A DNA stretch of 64,000 bases from Verrucomicrobiaceae bacterium (lineage in GTDB: Bacteria; Verrucomicrobiota; Verrucomicrobiia; Verrucomicrobiales; Verrucomicrobiaceae): assembly GCA_027490195.1 (NCBI GenBank), contig JAIXYN010000012.1, positions 1 through 64,000 of the forward strand. Direction: 5' to 3'. The position numbers and the translations under genes were made by a program. Below the pieces are notes generated by a model. The model ran no database searches and was not told the DNA's origin. It worked only from the letters and a program-made list of their open reading frames with translations. Shown in pieces: positions 53,601-62,600 of this stretch. How positions within the stretch are numbered: position 1 is the first letter of the stretch; the number at the start of each line of letters is the position of its first letter.

Positions 53601-56600
53601 TGCGCGATACCGGGGAACTCGGCATCAGCGGTGCGACGGTGCAGCTCTTCAGCCCAGGTGCGGACAATGCCATCGGCGGCAGTGGCGCAAATGCCGACAC
53701 GCAGGTCGGTGCCAGCGTTCTCAGCAGCAGCACCGGGGTGTATTCCTTCGCCAATCTCGTGCCGGGTAGATACTACGTGCGTGTCACACCAACGGTGAGC
53801 GTGCCGGGTGTCAGCAGCATGGTGGTGACGCTGGACAATGACGTGGACAATGACAACAACGGCAGCCAGCCAGGCGGTCCGGGCACCTTTGTTTTCACTC
53901 CGGTGGTCGATCTTCAAGTGGGCACGGAACCCGCCACTGGCGTGGATGGCGACGGCACCAATGGCAACAACACCCTCGATATCGGCCTCTTCACCGGCAT
54001 CACCGTGGGTGACCTCGTGTGGAATGACGTCAACAACAACGGTCTTAAGGAGACCACGGAAGCCGGGGTGAGCGGCGTGCAGGTGGATCTCGTGAGCCCC
54101 GGGGCGGACAATGCCGTGGGCGGCACCGGCTTGAATGCAGACACCGTGCTGCAGACGAGCTCCACACTGAGTGGCGGCTCCTACAGCTTCAGAGTGTACA
54201 CCGGCGGCAACTACTACGTGCGCCTGACACCGCCCGCCGCCTTCTCTTTGGCCAGTAGCACCATCGTCACCGCTGACAACGGGGTGAACAATGACAGCAA
54301 CGGCTCGCAGCCGGGTGGCGCGGGTTCCGTGGTCAGCAGCATGGTGTTCGCACTGACTCCTGGTGGTGAGCCCGGCAGCACCGGCCTAACCAACACGGAA
54401 AACACCATCGACTTCGGCCTGCGCTCCTGCCCGGCGATCACCCTCTCGCCCGCGACTCTGACCAATGCGTTGAGGGGCTCAGCCTACTCCGCTACGTTCA
54501 GCGCCGCTGGCGGCAACTCTCCTTATGTATGGAGCATCAGCAGCGGTGCGCTACCGGGTGGACTGACGCTTTCGAGCGCAGGTTTGCTCAGCGGCTCGCC
54601 TACCGCAGCCACTGGAACCTACAGCTTCACGGTGAGGGCGGTGGACGCTTCCAACTGCTCCGCCACGCAGGCGATGACGATTGGTGTGGTATGCCCGGCT
54701 TTGGTTCTCTCCCCGACCTCACTGTCCTCGGTGGCGCAAAACACCGCCTTCAGTCAGCAGTTCTCCACGAGCGGCGGCACCTCGGCCTACACCTACACGC
54801 TGGCGTCTGGCACGCTCCCCACTGGCGCGACACTCTCCAGCAGCGGCCTGCTCTCCGGCACCATCACAGGTGCGCCGGGCAGCTACTCCTTTGTCGTTCG
54901 CTCCACTGATGCGAATGGCTGCGCGCTCGACACCTCCTTTACCTGGTCGGTCACCTGTCCTGCCATCTCGCTCTCGCCGACGACGGTGCCTGCGGCGACG
55001 CAGTATGCAGCCTACTCCGCGCAGACACTGACCGCCAGCAACGGCACCAGCCCCTACATCTGGAGCTTCACCGGCACCATGCCCACTGGCATGACACTGA
55101 GCAGCGGCGGCGTGCTCAGCGGCACGCCTTCCAGCGCACCGGGCAGCTACAACATCACCATCACTGCCACGGATGCCAACGGCTGCGCCAAATCCGGCGT
55201 GTATTCCATCACGGTGAACTGCCCTTCCTTCACCATAACAGCGCCGACCTTCCCGAGCGCGACGAAGAACGTGGCCTATCCGAGCCAGCAGCTCAGCGCC
55301 TCTGGCGGCACTTCACCTTACAACTGGACCCTCTCTTCTGGTGCGCTGCCCGCTGGTATGTCGATGAGCACCGCCGGTCTCATCTCCGGCACTCCGACAT
55401 CTGTCCCAGGCACCTACAATTTCACTGTCCGCGCCACGGATGCCGTGAGCTGCTCCGTCACTAGGGCACTGTCGATCGTCATTGCCTGTCCGACGCTAAA
55501 CATCACTCCGGCCACCCTTCCTGCTGGTGTGCAGTATGCCGCCTACACTCAGACACTGACGGCGGCCAGCGGCACCTCCCCCTACACGTGGACCTTGTCT
55601 TCAGGTTTGCTGCCCACCGGCATGACCTTGAGCAGCGGCGGCGTACTTGGCGGCACCCCCACAAGCCTCGGCAGCTTCACTTTCACGGTGAAGGCCACGG
55701 ACGCAGACGGCTGCTTCTCCACGAAATCCTACACCTTCACGGTGGACTATCCGCCGATCTTTATCACGCCGTCCACTCTAGGCAACGCCACGCGTCTGGT
55801 GCCTTACTTCACACAGCTCACCGCTACAGGCGGCACCGCGCCTTACACTTTCAGCAGGCTGACTGGCGCCCTGCCGACCGGCCTGTCGATCTCTACCTCA
55901 GGCGCCATCTCCGGCACCACCACAGCGGCTCCCGGCGACTACTCCTTCACGGTGCAGGCGCTGGACGTGAACGGTGCGCCGGGCACGCAGCCCTACACCA
56001 TCACCATCGTCTGTCCGACAATGACCATCTCTCCGACGACGCTGACGAACGGCGTGGTGGGTACGGCTTACACGGCCTCACTGACGGTTTCAGGCGGCAG
56101 CGCTCCCTACACCTGGAGTGTGGCCAGTGGCACGCTGCCCGCCGGACTTTCGATGAGCTCCAGCGGCCTCATTTCCGGTACACCTACCCAGGCGACGACG
56201 GCCTCCTTCACGGTGCAGGCGGTGGATTCATTCAACTGCTCCGCCTCAAAGCTCTACACGCTGGCCGTCAACTGTCCGTCCGTGAGTATCACGCCCACAT
56301 CGCTGAACAGCGCCTACTACAACATTGCCTATAGCCAGCAGCTCAGCTCCAGCGGCGGCACCGGACCCTACACGTATGCGGTGATCGCGGGCTCTCCTCC
56401 TGCAGGTATCACAGTCTCTTCCAGCGGATTGATTTCCGGCTCGGCCCAGGTTTATGGAGCGGCCAATTTCACCGTCCGCAGCACGGATGCCTACAACTGC
56501 TCCGCCACTCAGTCCTACTCGCTGCTGGTCAAGGGTCTCAGCCTCGGTGACACCGTCTTTGAGGACAGCAACTTCAATGGTCTGCGTGACGTGGGTGAGC

Positions 56601-59600
56601 CGGGCCTGAGCGGCATCACGGTGGAACTTTGGGAACCTGGTGCGGATAATGCCATCGGTGGCAGCGGCCCGAACAGCGATCTGCTTTACACCAGCACCAC
56701 CACCAATGGGCAGGGTGTTTACACTTTCATCAATCTCCAGCCCGGCACCTACTTCATGCGCGTGCTGATGCCCTCGTCCCTGAACATCATCGGCGGCAAT
56801 CCGGTGAACCTCGACAACGGCGTGGACAATGACAACAACGCCGCCTCCCAGCCCGGCGGTCCCGGCACTCCGGTCTTCTCCCCCATCGTCACACTCAGCA
56901 ACGGTGGCGAGCCGACGGTGGATGACGGCGACGCGGATACAGACAACACCATCGACTTCGGCCTCTTCCGCGGCATGAATGTAGGCAACCTCGTCTGGCA
57001 GGATACGAACGACAATGGAGTCCATGACAACGGTGAGCCCGGCATCAATGGCGTCACCGTGGAACTGTGGAATGCAGGTGCAGACAATAGCATCGGCGGC
57101 ACGGATGATGTACTGCTGAGAACCACCACCACGAGCGGTGGCGGGGCCTATCTCTTCACTTCGGTGCCGCCGCTGAAAGTCTATGTGCGCATTCCGCGTG
57201 CGCCCGCAGCGCAGCCGCTGTCCAGCAGCACCACCGCCTTTGTGGACAATGGAGTGGACAACGATGACAACGGCCTCCAGCTCAGCGGTGGCGCGGTGAA
57301 CAGCCCCGTGATCACGCTGAGCGCCGCCGATGAGCCAGGCACGGGTGGCGGCACCTATAATGAAACCACCATCGACTTTGGCTTCGTCAACATGACGCCA
57401 AGCATCTATGTGTCCGCCACGCAGGCGGACAGCATCCAGTCTTTCAATTCCAGCACGGGACTCTACTCCGGCTCTCTGGTGCCTGCCTTTGGCAACAGCC
57501 TCAGTCAGGGCAATGCAGACTATGGCGACGTGCCTTATGGCATGGAGCTGGGTCAGGACGGCAACTGGTATGTGGCTCACTACGGCGCCAGCAATCTTCG
57601 CAAGATCAGCCCCACCGGCACCGATCTCGGCACGGTGCTCAACAACAGTGCCACCAGCATGAGTTTGGTGACGCAGTTCGCCATCGGTCCAGACGGCAAC
57701 TTCTATGTCTATGATGTGAACGGCGGCCGCATCGTCCGTTTCCAGGGACCTACGGGCGCTATTCCGGGCAAGCCGATCGGTACTTCGGCACCCTACACCT
57801 TCATCACCCAGGCGGGTGTGGAAGACATGAACTTCGGCCCGGATGGCAACCTCTACCTCGTGGTGCAGACCAACGATACCCGCGAAGTGCGCCGCTACAG
57901 CACGACGACCGGCGCGCTGCTTAACACCATCGTCACAGACACTCAGCTCATTGCCATGGTGCCCGGCGGACAGTCCATCGCCTTGATCTCGGGCATCGAC
58001 ATCGAAGGCAGCACGCTCTACGGCGTCAATCGCTCCGATGGTGAAGTCTTCAGTGTCAATCTCAGCACGCCTGCCGCACCAGGACTGCCGCAGCTCATCG
58101 CCACCCTCTCCAGCGCCGGGAAAGGTGAGGTGGATACACGCGACATAGAATTCAACCCATCGAACAACAAGCTCTACATCAATGGGTATAGCTGGGGCAA
58201 GCCGGTCAACGCGGGCAGCTACAACTCCGGTGCGCTGATCAGTGTGGACATCACCGGTGCGCCCAATGGCACGGTCAATGTGTTTGAAGTGCCGATCCCA
58301 CGACCACCGGGTCCGAACTTTGAAATCTGGTCTGGACCACGTGACCTCGCTATCGGGCGGCCGTTTGCACCGCTGCCGAACTCCGTCTCCATCGGCTCTT
58401 TGGTCTGGAATGATGACAATGCCAACGGCATCCAGGATGCTGCTGAGCTCGGCATCCCCGGCGTGCGCGTGGACCTCTGGCAAGATCTGAACGGCAACTC
58501 CGCTGATGGTGCCGAGTTCCTGGTCGGCTGGACCTACACGGACAACAAAGGCTTCTACTACTTCTCCGGCCAGGCTCCGGGCGTGTATCAGCTGCAGATT
58601 CCGGAGTCGAATTTTGTGGACGGTCTGCCGCTGGCAGGCAGCGGCTTCAGCAGTCCTATTTCGTCCGTTCTGGATGACCAGATCGACGGTGATGACAGCG
58701 GTCGTCAGCCCGGCGGACCAAAGACGGTGGTGAAGAGCCCGCTGATCACGCTGACTCCTGGTGCCGAGCCCGTGGGCAACGGCTCCTCCGGTGCGGAATT
58801 TGGCCGTGGTGGCGAACTGGACAATTACACCGTGGATGCCAATGGCGACATGACGGTGGACTTCGGCTTTGTGGAGCCCGGCATCATGGGTATCGGCAAC
58901 CTCGTGTTCCTCGATGACAACGGCAACAACCGCTTCGACGTGGGCGAAGGCCGTGATGATGTCACCATCGAACTCTATCGCTGGGGCGATACTCCAGGAG
59001 TGACGTCACCTGTGGCCACGGCGGTCACCGCCAATGGTGGTCTCTACCTCTTCAGCAATCTGTGGCAGGGGCAGTACTTCATCCATCTGCCTGCCTACCA
59101 GTTCGAAGTGAGCGGAAATCTGCGCGGCCTCTATAGCCTGCCCGTCGTCACTGCAGGTGACGACAACACCGGCCAGGATGCGCTGCCGTCCGACACTCCA
59201 TGGATCACAGGCGTGAGCACTGGCATCATCAATCTCGTGCGTGATCAGGCTCCGACGGATGCGGCCGGTGAAACCGGGTTTGACTCCTCCACTGACCTCA
59301 ATGACCTCAACATCGACCTCACGGAAGACATCGGTCTCTTCCGTCCGGTGGCTCTGGGCAACATGATTTTCGGGGATAATAACTCGAACGGCCACTATGA
59401 CTCGGGCGAAGGCCTGCCAGGAGTGAGCGTCGAGCTCTACACCGACACGCAGTTCCCTGAGGTGGACAATCCGCTGTCCATCACCACGTCAGATGCCACG
59501 GGTCGCTACGGCTTCAGCTTCCTGCGTCCCGGCAACTACATCGTGCACATCCCGTCCTCGCAGTTCCAGTCCGGTGGCCCGCTCTACCAGCGCATCAGCA

Positions 59601-62600
59601 TTCTCGAAGGTCTTGTGGGTGATGACGACGTCGGTGAAGACGGCGTCAATGATGGCCTCCCAACGGACAACGGCGTCTCGTCGCTGGTGATCAGTCTCTA
59701 TCCCGGCAATGCGCCGACCAATGACAGTGGTGAGACCGGCTTTGAATACACATCTGATGACCAAAACGATGCTGCGATCGACATGACCATCGACTTTGGT
59801 TTCCAGACTCCGGTCGGCGTGGGCAATCTGGTGTTCGTGGACTCCAACCAGAACGGCAAGGCCGACTCGGGCGAAGGCGTGGACGGTGTGAATGTGGAGC
59901 TGTACCGCAGCAGCCAGACACCTGGCTTTGGCGTGCCGCTCTTCAGCCGCATCACCAGCAATGGAGGCCGTTACTTTTTCGATTCGCTGCCTGCCGGCGA
60001 CTACGTTGTGCACATTCCATATTCGGAGTTTGAGCCAGGGCGTCCGCTCAACGGTCTCTCCTCCCTCACGGGTGCCAGCAGCGCTTCCGTGGCGGTGGAT
60101 GATGAAGTGCCTGGCAGTGAAAACGGCATTGATAATGCCTCACCGTTCCTCAACGGCATCAGCAGCGCGGTCTTCACCCTGGCGGTGGATTCCGAGCCGA
60201 CGAATGCCACCGGTGAGAGTGGCAGGTTCAATGACATCGACTCGTTTGACGACAACAACTTCAACCTCACCATCGACTTCGGCTTTGAAGCCAACAATCC
60301 GAACGGCGTCGGCGTGGGCAATCTGGTATTCGTGGATCTCAACGGCAACAATGTCTATGACGCGGGTGAAGGCATCGACGGTGTCAAAGTGCAGCTCTTT
60401 AACGCGTCTGCCGATGTGAGTGTGGCCAATCCGATCGCCACTGTGATCTCGAACAACGGCGGCACCTACAACTTCAGCAATCTGGTCGAGGGCGACTACA
60501 AGATCTTCATTCCAGCTTCGGAATTCGCCGCCGGCAAACCACTCTCCGGCTGGCGCTCGTTGCCAGGTGATGGCAGTGACAATGGCGTGGATGACAACAA
60601 TGATGAAAACGGCATCGATGTGCCTGATCCCTCCGCCACCGGCGTCGTCTCCGCTCTTTTCCACCTCTCACCAGGAGATGAGCCCACCGACTCTCTCGGC
60701 GAGTTCGGCAGCAACGCCTACATGGACAATGTGAACGATGCCAACACCGACCTGACCATCGACTTCGGCTTCTTCCGTTCCGTCGCAGTCGGCAATCTGG
60801 TCTTCCAGGACGCGAACTACAATGGCCGTGCGGATGCCGGCGAAGGCGTGAGCGGTGTCACACTGGAACTCTACACCGAAGGCGCGTTCATTCCTTTCGA
60901 TGCACCGGTGGCCACCACCACCACGAATTCAGACGGCAGCTACCTCTTCTCCGACCTCACACCGGGCCGCTACTTTGTGCGCGTGCCTTCCTCGCAGTTT
61001 GACTTTGGCTCGCCGCTGTATGGCTATGCCAGCATCCTCGGCACGCAGACCAGCGATGACAATGTGGGCGAAGACGGCCTCGACGACGCCAGCCCGTCCA
61101 TCAATGGCATTCAGACCGCCGTGTTCGAACTCACCCCGACCAATGCACCGACCGGCAGTCAGGAAGGCGGCTATCAGGGCTCCAGCGACGACCTGAAGGA
61201 TGCTTCCACCAATCTCACCATCGACTTCGGCTTCGTGCTCCGCTCGGGCGTTGGCAATGCAGTCTTCAATGATCTCAACAACGACGGCATCTTTGATCCA
61301 GGCACTGAATACGGCATCGATGGCGTCACCGTCGAGCTGTGGTCCAGTCAGGCGAACGCGACGTTGGTGGGCAGCACCACCACCTCTGGTGGCGGTTTGT
61401 ACAGCTTCAGCGTGGCGCCGGGCAGCTACTATGTGCGCATTCCTGCCAGCAACTTCCAGGTTGGTGGCGCGCTGGCCAATCTGGTGCCGTCGAAGCCGGT
61501 GGCGGCAGGTTCCGGAGTGCCCACCACGACGGCGGGTGATGATGACACGAAACAGGACGGCTACACAACCGGCTCTGTGCTGGTGGATGGAGCACGCACA
61601 GCGGTCTTCACCCTCGTGCCGGGCCAGTCGCCTACCACAGCCACCACGGAAACCGGCTACTATTCCGAGTCCGATGACTTTGACGATGCAAACGTGAACC
61701 TGACGGTCGATCTTGGCTTTGCACCGAAGCCGCTGAGCGTGGGCAATCTGGTCTTCCGTGATGTGAATTCGAACGGACACTACGACAGCCAGGACTTCGG
61801 TGTGGCCGGGGTCAAAGTGCGCCTTTTCAAGGTGGGTGACAATCCAGCCACCGCCACGCCCGTGATGGAAACGACCACCGGCATCGACGGTACCTTCCTG
61901 CTGAACACCTATGAGGAAGGGCAGTACTTCCTCTACATCCCGGCCACACAGTTCACGAGCGGCGGCGCACTCTTTGGCACGACTTCCGTGACTGGCGTCG
62001 GCAGTGACGACGGTCTGGATGACGATGTGGATGAAAACAGTCAGGATGCCCTCAATCCGACGAGCACTGGCGTGAGCTCCACGGTGTTTGCACTCGGCTA
62101 TGGGACAGAGCCGCAGGGTGAGGCGGGCTTCCTCAATTCCATGGACGAGTACAATGATGCCGATGTGGATCTCTCGATCGACATGGGCTTCACAGGTGGC
62201 TCGCTGCCCAGCCTGATGAACATCGGCAACCTCGTCTTCAATGACGCCAACAACAACGGCGTGGCGGATGCGGGTGAAGGGGTCTCCGGTGTCTGGATGC
62301 TGCTGTATGCCGGCAGCGGCACGGCGGGGTCCACCAGCTTCATCCGCAGCACCCTCACGGATGCCAGTGGCCGCTACTTCTTCACCAATCTCAGCCCAGG
62401 CGTTTACACGGTCCATGTGGCTGCGGACAATTTCAAGGCCTCCATCAGCATCAATGGCGGTCCGGTGGGGCCGGGGCCGTTGTACAAAAAGATGTCGCTC
62501 TGCGGCAATCAGACCACCACGGGGGATGACATCTTGGGTGAAGACGGCATCGACTCACAAAGCCCTGAGCAGGTTGGCATCACCGCGCCGCCGGTCACGC

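Noticed and set aside
51044-53917. 957-aa minus-strand ORF inside the giant gene, with similar long antisense ORFs (56246-58483, 60929-62416)
   Set aside because: The translations are His/Arg-rich and low in family-like motifs; they arise from the GC-rich, repetitive codon pattern of the plus-strand repeats. The plus frame encodes clear domains at every position.
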